Shown here one piece after another: positions 46,070 to 55,474 of a DNA stretch of 64,000 bases. The stretch covers positions 3,720,001-3,784,000 of the forward strand of contig CAWAJM010000001.1 in assembly GCA_963782445.1 (NCBI GenBank), given 5' to 3'. The notes beneath the pieces were generated by a model, which ran no database searches, was not told the origin of the DNA, and saw nothing but the letters and a program-made list of their open reading frames with translations. Position 1 is the first letter of the stretch, and every line of letters starts with the position of its first letter. Source of the DNA: ZC4RG20 sp963782445. Lineage in GTDB: Bacteria > Pseudomonadota > Gammaproteobacteria > Steroidobacterales > Rariloculaceae. Both the position numbers and the translations under genes were made by a program.

Positions 46070-48118
46070 ATGGCCCAAGCTCCGGTACCGCTGATCGTCT
46101 TGACACCGGCCGAAGACGACGTCGAGCTCATCAATAAAACGCTGCGGGACGCCGGCCATCCCGTGCACTGCCATTGGGTCAGGCGCGTCGAGGACCTCGA
46201 GGCCGCGCTCGTCGACGCGAGCCCCGAGCTGCTCTGGTATCGCGCCGACCGCTTCCCCACGTCGATCGCGGACGTCGCCCGCATTCGGCAGCAGACCTCG
46301 AGCGTCGTGCCGCTGCTCGCTTTCGCGCTCGACGTCGAGGAGAGCACGGTCACGGACGCCCTGCTCGCCGGCGCGCAGGACCTCGTCTCACTGAAGCAGC
46401 GCGAAAGGCTCAAGGCCGTCGCCGAGCGCGAGCTGCGCACGTACCGTCTCGAGCAGGCGCTCAACGACACGCTGCTTTCCGCCTCCCAATACAAGAAGCA
46501 GGTCAAGGCGCTCGTCGCCGGCTCCGTCGACGCGATCGCATTCGTGCAGGAAGGGATCGTCGTCGAGGCGAATCCGGCCTGGGCAGAGCTGTTCGGCGAC
46601 TCGCCCGAGGAGGCGTTGAACCGTCCGCTCATGGACCTGTTTCCGACGGCGAGCCAGGCCGCCGTCAAAGGCGCCGTCGTCGCCTGCACGAAAGGCCAGT
46701 GGAAAGACGAAACGCTGAGCGTGACGGCGACGCCGCGCGACGGCACGACGATGACCGTCCGGCTCACGCTCGAGCAGACGAAGTTCGAGGGTGAGCCGGC
46801 CGTCAAGCTCACGGTGCCCCAGGAGCAGCCCGAGCGCGCCGCACCCGAAGAGCTCGTCGACCACGCGGTCAACAAAGACCCGGCCACGGGCTTCTATCAC
46901 CGGCGCCGGTTTCTCGAGCTGCTGACCCGGAAGCTCGAGTCCAATCCGCGCGGCGGCGTCCGCGCCCTCGCCTACATCCGCCCCGACAAGTTCGGCGAGG
47001 TTGCGGCAGAGGTCGGGCCGTTCGCGAGCGAGGACCTGCTCGTCTCGCTCGCCGAGCTGCTGCGGTCGCTGGCCCATCCGCTCGACATCTGCGCGCGCTT
47101 CGGCGGCAACGTCTTCACGATGCTGCTCGAGCGCGGCACGCTGCGCGACGTCGAGGCCTGGGCCGAGAACGCCGTGCAGCAGATCTCCGATCACATCTTC
47201 AACGTCGCCGAGAACAGCGTCTCGATCAGCTGCACGATCGGCATCGCGGAGGTCGGCCCGACGAAGGAACGCACCGAGACCCTGATCGCCGACGCCGAGA
47301 AGGCCAACCGCCGCGGCCGCCAGCGCGGCGGCAATCAGGTCGTGCTCGAGGAAACGTCCGACGAGAGCACGCGCATCCAGCGCTTCGACGAGATCTGGGT
47401 GCAGCAGATCAAGACCGCGCTGCTCGAGAACCGCCTGCGCCTCGCGCACCTGCCGATCGCGAGCCTGAGCGGCGAGCGCAAGATCATGTACGACACCGTG
47501 CTGCGCATGGTCGACCTGCAGGGCGACGAGGTCTCCGCGGCCGAGTTCATGCCGGCCGCGCGCCGCAACAAGATGCTGCGCGCCGTCGACCGCTGGGTCG
47601 TCGCGGCGAGCGTCGACATGTTCGCCAAGCAGAAGGCCAACGTCCTGTTCGTGAAGCTCTCGCACGAGTCCGTGCTCGACGCGACGCTCGTCGAATGGCT
47701 CACCAAGCTCGTCGGGGCCAACCACGTCCCGCCCGGCAGTCTCTGCTTCCAGGTCGGCGAGGAAGACGCGACGCAGTACCTGAAGCAGACGCGGACATTG
47801 GCCGAGCAGCTCAAAGCCGCGGGCTTTTTGTTCGCGATCGAGCACTTCGGCGTCGGCCGGGACCCGATGCGCGTGCTGACGCAGCTTCCCATGCAATATC
47901 TGAAGATCGACGGCTCGCTCATGCAGAGCCTGGCAACGAACTCCGCGCTGCAGGAGCAGGTGCGCGGCTACATCAAGGCCGCCGAGAAGCGCAAGGTCCA
48001 GACGATCGCCGAACGCGTCGAGAATGCCAACACGATGGCCGTGCTGTTCCAGCTCGGCGCCGCCTACATGCAGGGCCACTATCTGCAGGAGGCGGAAGTC
48101 GTGCTCGAAGAGGCGTGA
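46070..48118 (+). CDS. fimX: FimX-like protein with degenerate GGDEF and EAL domains
   Basis: FimX is a c-di-GMP receptor that controls type IV pilus assembly. The 682-residue protein (Pseudomonas FimX 691) has an N-terminal receiver-like domain without a clear phospho-site, a PAS domain (about 145-255), a GGDEF fold (about 265-430) and an EAL fold (about 440-675). The active-site motifs are altered. GGDEF reads GGNVF (about 345-349) and EAL reads YDTVLR (about 474-479), so neither synthesis nor hydrolysis is expected. The EAL fold could still bind c-di-GMP. FimV in the same window supports a type IV pilus role. Confidence 0.82.
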   Translation: MAQAPVPLIVLTPAEDDVELINKTLRDAGHPVHCHWVRRVEDLEAALVDASPELLWYRADRFPTSIADVARIRQQTSSVVPLLAFALDVEESTVTDALLAGAQDLVSLKQRERLKAVAERELRTYRLEQALNDTLLSASQYKKQVKALVAGSVDAIAFVQEGIVVEANPAWAELFGDSPEEALNRPLMDLFPTASQAAVKGAVVACTKGQWKDETLSVTATPRDGTTMTVRLTLEQTKFEGEPAVKLTVPQEQPERAAPEELVDHAVNKDPATGFYHRRRFLELLTRKLESNPRGGVRALAYIRPDKFGEVAAEVGPFASEDLLVSLAELLRSLAHPLDICARFGGNVFTMLLERGTLRDVEAWAENAVQQISDHIFNVAENSVSISCTIGIAEVGPTKERTETLIADAEKANRRGRQRGGNQVVLEETSDESTRIQRFDEIWVQQIKTALLENRLRLAHLPIASLSGERKIMYDTVLRMVDLQGDEVSAAEFMPAARRNKMLRAVDRWVVAASVDMFAKQKANVLFVKLSHESVLDATLVEWLTKLVGANHVPPGSLCFQVGEEDATQYLKQTRTLAEQLKAAGFLFAIEHFGVGRDPMRVLTQLPMQYLKIDGSLMQSLATNSALQEQVRGYIKAAEKRKVQTIAERVENANTMAVLFQLGAAYMQGHYLQEAEVVLEEA

Positions 48119-48155
48119 GGAGCCGGGGTCTCGAACGCGTGGCCGGCGACGGCCG

Positions 48156-49523
48156 CTAGGCCACGTACACCGTCTTGACGTTGACGAACTCTCGAATGCC
48201 GCGCTCGCCGAGCTCGCGGCCGTAGCCCGAATCCTTGACGCCGCCGAAAGGCAGACGCGGATCGGAGCGCACGAAATCGTTCACGAAACAGCTGCCCGCG
48301 CGCAGACGCGTCGCCGCGATCTCGCGGCCGCGCTCGAGGTCCTCGGTAAATACGGCGGCCCCTAGGCCGAACGCGCTTTCGTTCGCGAGGCGTATAGCGT
48401 CCTCGGCGTCGACGGCACGCGTGACGGCGGCAACGGGCCCGAACGTCTCCGTGTCGAACGCCGGCATGCCGGGCTCGACGCCGGTCAGCACGGTCGGCGG
48501 GTAGAAGAAGCCCGGCGTGTCGGGCCGCCGGCCGCCGAGCACGCACTTCGCACCGGCCGCGACGCTTGCCCGCACCTGCTCGTCGAGCCGGTCGCGGACG
48601 CGCGGCCGCGCGATCGGCCCGACATCGACGTCGGCCTCGAGCGGCGGTCCCACGCACTTCGAGCGCAGGGCTTCGACGAGGCCGGCCACGAAGCCGTCGA
48701 ACAGCGGCGCCTCGACGATGAAGCGCTTCGCCGCGATGCAGCTTTGTCCCGAGTTGATGAGGCGGCTCGCGGCGCAGCGCTCGACGGCGAGGTCGAGATT
48801 CGCGTCCCGCAACACCACGTAGGCATCGCTGCCGCCGAGCTCGTGGACGCTCTTCTTGACCGCGCCGCCCGCCGTCGCTCCCACGGCGCGGCCGGCGGCC
48901 ACGCTGCCGGTCAGCGTCACGGCCGCGACGCGCGCGTCCTCGATCATGCGCGCGACCTGATCCTTGTCGGCGAGCGCAATGCTCACGACAGCCTCGGGGA
49001 AGCCCGCCTCGGTGAACAGCCGGCCGATGGTCAGCGCGCAGCCCGTGACGTTGCTCGCATGCCGCAGGATCGCGACGTTGCCGGCCATGACCGTCGGGGC
49101 CGCAAAGCGGAAGAACTGCCAAAGCGGAAAATTCCAGGGCATGACTGCGAGGACGGCGCCGAGCGGCCTAAAGACCACCCAGCTGCCGCGCGCGTCGGAG
49201 GCGACGGGCCGCGGCTCGAGAAAGGATTCTGCATGCTGCGCATAGTGCTCGCACACCCAGGCGCACTTCTCGACCTCGGCCTCGCCCTGCCGCAGCGGCT
49301 TCCCCATCTCCGTGGCCATGAGGCGCGCGAGCGCGGGAGACTCGTCCCTGAGCCGCGCGGCCACGCGGTTCATACACGCCGCGCGCGCTTCGAACGCGGT
49401 CCCGCGCCAGGCGCCATAGGCGGCCCGCGACGCGTCGAGCAAACGGTCGATCTCCGCGTCCGACGCGTGCTCGTAGCGAGCGACGACTTGGCCATTGGCC
49501 GGATTGACGGTCTCTCTCGGCAT
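48156..49523 (-). CDS. Aldehyde dehydrogenase, succinate-semialdehyde type
   Basis: The 455-residue NAD(P)-dependent enzyme oxidises an aldehyde to its acid. It has the ALDH signatures MPWNFPLWQFFRF, catalytic E228 in VHELGGSDAYVV and nucleophile C262 in NSGQSCIAAKRF. The compact N-terminus (MPRETVNPANGQVVARYEHA) and PWNFP pattern resemble the Sad/YneI succinate-semialdehyde group. The substrate is not certain. I chose the ATG at 49523. The longer frame starts in the upstream repeat. A 10-bp inverted repeat lies just ahead of the start codon. Confidence 0.88.
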   Translation of the reverse strand: MPRETVNPANGQVVARYEHASDAEIDRLLDASRAAYGAWRGTAFEARAACMNRVAARLRDESPALARLMATEMGKPLRQGEAEVEKCAWVCEHYAQHAESFLEPRPVASDARGSWVVFRPLGAVLAVMPWNFPLWQFFRFAAPTVMAGNVAILRHASNVTGCALTIGRLFTEAGFPEAVVSIALADKDQVARMIEDARVAAVTLTGSVAAGRAVGATAGGAVKKSVHELGGSDAYVVLRDANLDLAVERCAASRLINSGQSCIAAKRFIVEAPLFDGFVAGLVEALRSKCVGPPLEADVDVGPIARPRVRDRLDEQVRASVAAGAKCVLGGRRPDTPGFFYPPTVLTGVEPGMPAFDTETFGPVAAVTRAVDAEDAIRLANESAFGLGAAVFTEDLERGREIAATRLRAGSCFVNDFVRSDPRLPFGGVKDSGYGRELGERGIREFVNVKTVYVA

Positions 49524-49530
49524 GATGTTT

Positions 49531-49557
49531 CGGCTATCGATGCTCCTTCGATAGCCG
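49531..49557. promoter_or_regulatory. Inverted repeat 8 bp upstream of the aldehyde dehydrogenase start
   Basis: CGGCTATCGA (49531-49540) faces TCGATAGCCG (49548-49557) across 7 bp. In the mRNA it would form a hairpin next to the start codon. In DNA it could be an operator. Confidence 0.45.
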
Positions 49558-49592
49558 TCATGCAGGATTCGGGCCGCGGCGGCCCGGAAATG

Positions 49593-49657
49593 GGGCCTCA
49601 AAAAGGGGTCAGAGCCCTTTTTCGGCGAAAAAGGGCTCTGACCCCTTTTTGAGGCCC
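49593..49657. repeat. Family 1 REP-like inverted repeat, locus 7 (65-bp palindrome)
   Basis: Perfect 32-bp arms at 49593-49624 and 49626-49657 around a single central base. The arms extend past the shared core with a local GGGCCTCAAAAA segment that is also self-complementary. It lies directly after the parC stop, in the direction of parC transcription. Confidence 0.82.
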
Positions 49658-49670
49658 TTTTGAGGCCCCT

Positions 49671-51902
49671 TCACTCCGCCCCGAGCCGCTCGACCTTGCG
49701 CCAGCCGCGCGGCAAGGCCGCGCCGCGCCGTCCGCGCTCGCCGACGTAGTGCTCGAGATCGCCGGCCTTGACCGTCATCTGCCGCTGGCCCGCCTTGACC
49801 TTGAGGTTCTGCCCCTCGGCGAGCACGCAGACGCTCGCGAGCTCCACCTCGCCCTTGGCGGGCAGCGCGAGGATCTTGTTGCCCTTGCCGCGTGCCATCT
49901 GCGGCAGTTCCTCGAGCGGGAACACGAGCAGGCGGCCGTCCGTCGAGGCGGCCGCGAGCAACGCTCCGCCCTCGCCCACGGGCGCGGCCGGCACGACCGA
50001 GGCGCCCTTTGGCACCTTGAGCACGGCCTTGCCCGCCTTGTTGCGGGAGTAGAGCTCCGCGAGCGGCACTACGAAGCCGTAGCCCGCCGTCGAGGCCACG
50101 ACCCACTGGTCCTCGGGCGCGCCGATGAGCACCGCGCGAAAGCTCGCGCCGTCGGGCGGGTTCACGTGCCCGGACAGCGGCTCGCCCTGGCCGCGCGCCG
50201 AGGGCAGCGTGTGCGCCCCGAGGCTGTAGGCGCGCCCCGTGCTGTCCATGAACACCGCGAGCTGATTCGTGCGGCCGAGCGCCGCAGCCTGGAAGGCGTC
50301 CCCGGCGCGATAGGACAACGACTCCGGATCGATCTCGTGACCTTTCGCCGCGCGCGCCCAGCCGCGCTCGGAGAGCACGACGGTCACGGGCTCGCTCGCG
50401 ACGAGCTCCGTCTCCGCGATGGCCTGCGCCGGCGCGCGCTCCACGATCTGCGTGCGGCGCGCGTCGCCGTGCTGCTCGGCGAGCGCCGTGATCTCCGTGC
50501 GGATGAGCTTCGTGAGCCGCGCCTTCGATTTCAGCGTCCCCTCGAGATCGGCCCTCTCTTTGGCGAGGTCCTTCTGCTCGCCGCGGATCTTGAACTCTTC
50601 GAGCTTGGCGAGGTGGCGCAGCTTGAGCTCGAGGATGGCTTCGGCCTGGTCGTCCGTGAGCTTGAAGCGCTTCATGAGCACGGGCTTCGGTTCGTCCTCG
50701 GTACGGATGATCCGGATGACCTCGTCGATGTTGAGGTAGGCGATCAGCAGGCCGTCGAGGATGTGCAGGCGCCGCGTCACGCGGTCGAGCCGGTGCTCGA
50801 GCCGACGCCTGACGGTATCGAAGCGGAACTCGAGCCACTCGGCGAGCAACGCCTTCAAACCGTAGATGCGCGGCCGGCCGTCGCGGCCGATCACGTTGCA
50901 GTTCACGCGGACCGTACGCTCGAGGTCCGTTGTCGCGAACAGGTGATTCATGAGCGCCTCGAAGTCGACGCGGTTCGAGCGCGCGGCGATCACGAGGCGC
51001 GTCGGGCTCTCGTGGTCGGACTCGTCGCGCAGATCCTCGACCCAGGGCAGCTTCTTCGCGCGCATCATGTTCGCGATCTGCTCGAGCACCTTGGCGCCCG
51101 AGGTCTGGAACGGCAGCTCGCGGATCACGATCTCTTGGTTCTCGACTTCGTAGCGCGCACGCAGACGCAGCGTGCCGCTGCCGGTCTTGTAGACCTGCGC
51201 GATCTCCTCGCGCGAGGACACGAGCTCCCCGCCCGTCGGAAAGTCCGGGCCCTTGACGTGCTTCAGAAGCTGCGCCGGCGTCGCGTCCGCGTCCTCGAGC
51301 AGCCGCACGAGCGCGGCCGCGACCTCGCGCAGATTGTGCGGCGGAATGTCCGTCGACATGCCGACGGCGATACCGCTCGTGCCGTTCAGCAACAGGTTCG
51401 GCAGCTGCGCCGGCAGCAGCGCGGGCTCGTTCAGCGTACCGTCGAAGTTCGGCAGCCAGTCCACCGTGCCCTGCCCGAGCTCGGCCAGCAGCACCTGCGC
51501 GTACTTCGTCAGGCGCGCCTCGGTATAGCGCATGGCCGCGAAGGACTTCGGGTCGTCCTGCGAGCCCCAGTTGCCGTGGCCGTCGACGATCGGGTAGCGA
51601 TACGAGAACGGCTGCGCCATGTGCACCATGGCTTCGTAGCAGGCGCTGTCGCCGTGCGGATGGAACTTGCCGAGCACGTCGCCGACCGTGCGCGCGGCCT
51701 TCTTGGGCTTCGAGCTCGACGAGAGACCGAGATCGCTCATGGCGTAGACGATGCGCCGCTGCACGGGCTTCAAGCCGTCGCCGAGGTGCGGCAGCGCGCG
51801 GTCGAGGATCACGTACATCGAGTAATCGAGGTATGCCTTCTCGGTGAAGACGTGCATCGGCACTTGCTCGATGCCCTCGAAGTTGAGCTCCTGGTCCCTC
51901 AT
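49671..51902 (-). CDS. parC: DNA topoisomerase IV subunit A
   Basis: ParC is the DNA-cutting subunit of topoisomerase IV, which decatenates daughter chromosomes. The 743-residue protein has the catalytic Tyr Y126 (AAMRYTEARL) and the quinolone-determining region HPHGDSACYEAM with Ser86 and Glu90, the susceptible-type residues. A DNA-wrapping C-terminal domain follows. I chose the ATG at 51902, with GGAGAACGA before it. Its partner parE lies 1.5 kb upstream, separated by an oxidoreductase fusion gene. Confidence 0.96.
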   Translation of the reverse strand: MRDQELNFEGIEQVPMHVFTEKAYLDYSMYVILDRALPHLGDGLKPVQRRIVYAMSDLGLSSSSKPKKAARTVGDVLGKFHPHGDSACYEAMVHMAQPFSYRYPIVDGHGNWGSQDDPKSFAAMRYTEARLTKYAQVLLAELGQGTVDWLPNFDGTLNEPALLPAQLPNLLLNGTSGIAVGMSTDIPPHNLREVAAALVRLLEDADATPAQLLKHVKGPDFPTGGELVSSREEIAQVYKTGSGTLRLRARYEVENQEIVIRELPFQTSGAKVLEQIANMMRAKKLPWVEDLRDESDHESPTRLVIAARSNRVDFEALMNHLFATTDLERTVRVNCNVIGRDGRPRIYGLKALLAEWLEFRFDTVRRRLEHRLDRVTRRLHILDGLLIAYLNIDEVIRIIRTEDEPKPVLMKRFKLTDDQAEAILELKLRHLAKLEEFKIRGEQKDLAKERADLEGTLKSKARLTKLIRTEITALAEQHGDARRTQIVERAPAQAIAETELVASEPVTVVLSERGWARAAKGHEIDPESLSYRAGDAFQAAALGRTNQLAVFMDSTGRAYSLGAHTLPSARGQGEPLSGHVNPPDGASFRAVLIGAPEDQWVVASTAGYGFVVPLAELYSRNKAGKAVLKVPKGASVVPAAPVGEGGALLAAASTDGRLLVFPLEELPQMARGKGNKILALPAKGEVELASVCVLAEGQNLKVKAGQRQMTVKAGDLEHYVGERGRRGAALPRGWRKVERLGAE

Positions 51903-51942
51903 TCGTTCTCCTGTGAAAGCTGCTGCTTGAGAGCCGCCTCGT

Positions 51943-53415
51943 TCAATCCCGTGCCGGGCCGCTCTGGAACGGCAGCGGCGCACCCGTCTCGAGCAGCGTC
52001 TTGAGGCCGCTCAGCACCTCGGCCCAGCCGCCGCCCGCACCGTCCTGCTCGCGCTCGCCCGCGAGCACGGGCGCCCAAAGCGGCGCGCCCGTGACGTCGT
52101 GCGTCACGGTCACGCGCGTGACGCCGCCGCGCACGGGGGCCAAATCCCACGTGAGGTGCGTATAGGCTTCGGCTGCGAGCTCGGGCGACATGGTCATGCG
52201 CCAGGTCTGCACGAGCCTGCGGGGCGGCTCCACCTCCAACACCTCCCCGTCGCTGATCACGTCCGGAATGCCGGGGATGGCCTGCATGCCCTCGTTGGGC
52301 AGCGCGCGGAACGCCCCGCCGGGACACAGGTCGTGATCGACCCGCATCGCGTAGCCGTACTTCGCCGTCCACTCGGGCCGCGTGATCGCGTCCCAGATCG
52401 CCTGCGCACTCGCCTTGATGTAGACCCTGTACACCTGGACCGAATTCGTCGCGTGCGCCAGCGCCGCCGCTCCAACGCGCTCTTCGAGAGGCAGAGTATC
52501 TGCCGAAACCGCAGCGCCCGCGTTGCGGAGCCCGTCCAGCAGCTCGGCGAGCGAGGCCTCCGCCACGCGGCTCGCGCCGAGGCGCGGCCTTTGCGCGGCA
52601 GCCCAGTCCTCGCGTTCGGCGACCCGCTCGGTCACGAGCGGCCGCAGCCCGGCCTCCGCAACCGTCCTCGCGGCCTCGCGCATCTCCTCGCCGCGGCGCC
52701 GGCCGTGGATCAACGCGCGGCCGATCATATAGCGCGCGGTCTCGTCCCAGCCGGACTCGAACGTTCGCGCCAGCGAGGCGAGCACCGTCTCCTCGACGCC
52801 GTAATGGCGCGCGCCGATCAGGGCTTCGAGAAACAGGGCTTCGAGCCCCTTGTAGAGCACGCTTCGGCACATCTTCGTCGCCGCCGCCCTGCCGATCTCG
52901 GCCGCGACCACGGTCATATCCGTCGCGAACGCGCGCATGCGCTCGCGAAAGTCCTCCGCGTGCGGACCGCCCAGCAGCATCGGCGAACGGATACCGCGCG
53001 GCGCGATGGGGCTCATGACGGCGACCTCCACGTAGCGGGCGCCCGCCCCTTCGACGATTCGGCCGACCTCGATTTTCGTTCCAGGGGAAACGGAGTTCAC
53101 GTCCGCATAGAAGGCACCGGGCTCGATGGCTTGCGCCGCGGTCTTCGCCGCCGCCGCGTCCGAGCCCGCCGTGACGGCGCTGAAGACGAGGCGCGCCCCG
53201 TGCAGGGCTTCGGCGCTCGAGGCCGCCGCGGCCACGCCGAGCGCGTCGGCGGCCCTGCGCTGCGGGCTCGAAGCGTCCGCGAACGCGATGTCCCAAGCCG
53301 TCACGGCGCGGACCCCTGCGGCGAAGAAATCCGCGGCAAGGCGCTGGCCGACCTCACCGAAGCCGATGAGCGCGACGGCGTCGGGTACCGTCGTAGCGGG
53401 CTCGGTTCCAGTCAT
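51943..53415 (-). CDS. 6PGDH-like dehydrogenase (DUF1932) fused to an SRPBCC/AHSA1 domain
   Basis: One 490-residue frame joins two families. Residues about 12-300 are a beta-hydroxyacid-dehydrogenase-like enzyme. It has the Rossmann motif VALIGFGEVGQRLA, ADVNSVSPGTK, and the catalytic-site segment GRAAATKMCRSVLYKGLEAL, continuing into a DUF1932-type helical part. Residues about 330-480 are an SRPBCC fold (VYIKASAQAIWDAITRPEWT, GEVLEVEPPRRLVQTW). The pairing is one I do not know as a standard architecture, and the substrates are unknown. It lies between parE and parC on the same strand and overlaps neither. I see no stop or frame break at the junction, so an artefactual fusion is unlikely but not excluded. 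Confidence 0.72.
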   Translation of the reverse strand: MTGTEPATTVPDAVALIGFGEVGQRLAADFFAAGVRAVTAWDIAFADASSPQRRAADALGVAAAASSAEALHGARLVFSAVTAGSDAAAAKTAAQAIEPGAFYADVNSVSPGTKIEVGRIVEGAGARYVEVAVMSPIAPRGIRSPMLLGGPHAEDFRERMRAFATDMTVVAAEIGRAAATKMCRSVLYKGLEALFLEALIGARHYGVEETVLASLARTFESGWDETARYMIGRALIHGRRRGEEMREAARTVAEAGLRPLVTERVAEREDWAAAQRPRLGASRVAEASLAELLDGLRNAGAAVSADTLPLEERVGAAALAHATNSVQVYRVYIKASAQAIWDAITRPEWTAKYGYAMRVDHDLCPGGAFRALPNEGMQAIPGIPDVISDGEVLEVEPPRRLVQTWRMTMSPELAAEAYTHLTWDLAPVRGGVTRVTVTHDVTGAPLWAPVLAGEREQDGAGGGWAEVLSGLKTLLETGAPLPFQSGPARD

Positions 53416-53434
53416 GCCGCGGCCGCTGCGAACG

Positions 53435-55322
53435 TCACACGTCCGCGAGGTTGCCCTTCTGCTGCAGCCATTCGCGCCGGTCGCCTGCACGCTTCTTCGC
53501 GAGCAGCATGTCGAGCACCTGGTCGGCCATGTTCTGCCCGTCGACGGTGAGCTGGACGAGACGGCGCGTATCGCGGGCCATCGTCGTCTCGCGCAGCTGA
53601 ATCGGGTCCATCTCGCCGAGACCCTTGAAACGCGTGACGGAGACCTTGCCCTTCTTGTGCTCGGCCTCGATGCGGTCGAGGATCAGCTCGCGCTCGGCGT
53701 CGTCGAGGGCGTAATAAACGTCCTTGCCGACGTCGATGCGGTACAGCGGCGGCATCGCGACGAACACGCGGCCGGCCTCGACGAGCGGGCGGAAGTGCTT
53801 CAGGAACAGTGCGCAGAGCAGCGTCGCGATGTGCAGACCGTCGCTGTCGGCGTCGGCGAGAATGCAGACCTTGTGGTAGCGCAGCCCGTCGAGCTTGGCC
53901 GACCCGGGGTCCACGCCGAGCGCGATGCTGATGTTGTGCACCTCCTGCGAGCCCAGCACCTCGGCGGCATCGACCTCCCAGGCGTTCAGAATCTTGCCGC
54001 GCAGCGGCATGACGGCCTGCGTCTCGCGGTCGCGTGCCTGCTTGGCCGAGCCGCCGGCGGAGTCGCCCTCGACGAGGAACAACTCGGCCATGCTCGGTTC
54101 CTGCACCGTGCAGTCCGCGAGCTTGCCGGGCAGCGCGGGGCCCGCGACGATGCGCTTGCGCACGACCTTCTTGGCCGCTTTGAGGCGCTGCTGCGCATTC
54201 CCGATCGCGAGCTGCGCGAGCTCGTCGCCGGTCTCGGGGTGTTGGTTGAGCCAGAGCGCGAAGCTGTCCTTGACGACGCCGGCGACGAAGCCCGCGCACT
54301 CGCGCGACGACAGCCGCTCCTTGGTCTGGCCCGAAAACTGCGGCTCCTCCATCTTCACGGAGAGCACGAAGCTTACGCCTTCCCAGAACGTCCTCGGGGC
54401 TCAGCCGGATGCCGCGCGGCAGCAGGTTGCGAAACTCGCAGAACTCGCGCAGCGCCTCCGTGAGACCCCCTCGCAGGCCGTTGACGTGCGTGCCGCCCTG
54501 CGGCGTCGGGATCAGGTTCACGTAGCTCTCGCCGACGGGCTGCTCGCCCTCCGTGAGCCAGACGACGGCCCAGTCGACGGCCTCGTGCTTGCCCTCGAGC
54601 CGGCCCGCGAACGGCTCCGCCGGCAGCCAGGAGCCCTCGCCGAGACACTCCTTGAGGTACTGCTCGAGGCCGCCGCTGTAGACCCAATGGTGTTTCTCCT
54701 CCGGCTTCTCGACCTCGAAGCCGACCTCGAGACCGGGACACAGGACGGCCTTCGCGCGCAGCACCTGCTTGAGGCGGGAGACGGAGAAGGTCGCCGAGTC
54801 GAAGTACTTCGGATCGGGCCAAAAGCGGATCGTCGTGCCCGTATTCGCCTTGCCGACCTTGCCGACGACGTCGAGCTTGCTGCGGCGCGCGCCGCCGGCA
54901 AAGCTCATGTTGTATTCCTGGCCGTCGCGCTTGATCCAGACCTCGAGGTGCTTGGAGAGCGCGTTGACGACCGAGACGCCGACGCCGTGCAGGCCGCCGG
55001 AGTAGCGGTAATTCTTGTTCGAGAACTTACCGCCCGCGTGCAGCTTCGTCATGATGAGCTCGACGCCCGGGATCTTCTCCTTCGGATGGATGTCGACGGG
55101 CATGCCGCGGCCGTCGTCGCTGACCTCGAGCGAGCCGTCCTTGTAGAGCTTGACGGCAATCTTCTTGGCGTGTCCCGAGATGGCCTCGTCGACGCTGTTG
55201 TCGATGACCTCGTGCGCGAGGTGGTTCGGACGCGTCGTATCCGTGTACATGCCAGGGCGGCGGCGCACGGGCTCCAGACCGCTCAGGACTTCGATGTCGG
55301 CAGCGACGTAGCTCTTACTCAT
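53435..55322 (-). pseudogene. parE: DNA topoisomerase IV subunit B, frameshifted
   Basis: ParE is the ATPase subunit of topoisomerase IV. The N-terminal frame from ATG 55322 runs through the GHKL ATPase motifs (VIDNSVDEAISGHA, SDDGRGMPVDIHPKE, YSGGLHGVGVSVVNALS) to LSPEDV. There the reading frame breaks at about 54386-54388, where one base is in excess. Removing one A from the plus-strand GAA restores DVWEGVSFVLSVKMEEPQ. The C-terminal TOPRIM part continues in the other frame (ELFLVEGDSAGGSAK, ILADADSDGLHIATLL, RFKGLGEM). Both parts look conserved. ParE is normally essential, so a sequencing or assembly error or a programmed shift should be considered. Confidence 0.9.
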
Positions 55323-55387
55323 CTACAGAAATATCTCCGCGCGCGGGCGGCCTGGGACGAAGGGCGCCAGATTGTAGCGCGGATTAG

Positions 55388-55474
55388 AAAAGGGGTCAGA
55401 GCCCTTTTTCGCTCGCGAGGGTGCCGCCGCCCGCTACCGAAGCTGGAAGGCGAAAAAGGGCTCTGACCCCTTTT
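55388..55474. repeat. Family 1 REP-like inverted repeat, locus 8
   Basis: Perfect 25-bp arms at 55388-55412 and 55450-55474 with a 37-bp loop. The right arm abuts the stop codon of the DUF3501 gene, whose transcript would carry the hairpin and a U tract, so it could act as its terminator. Confidence 0.8.
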
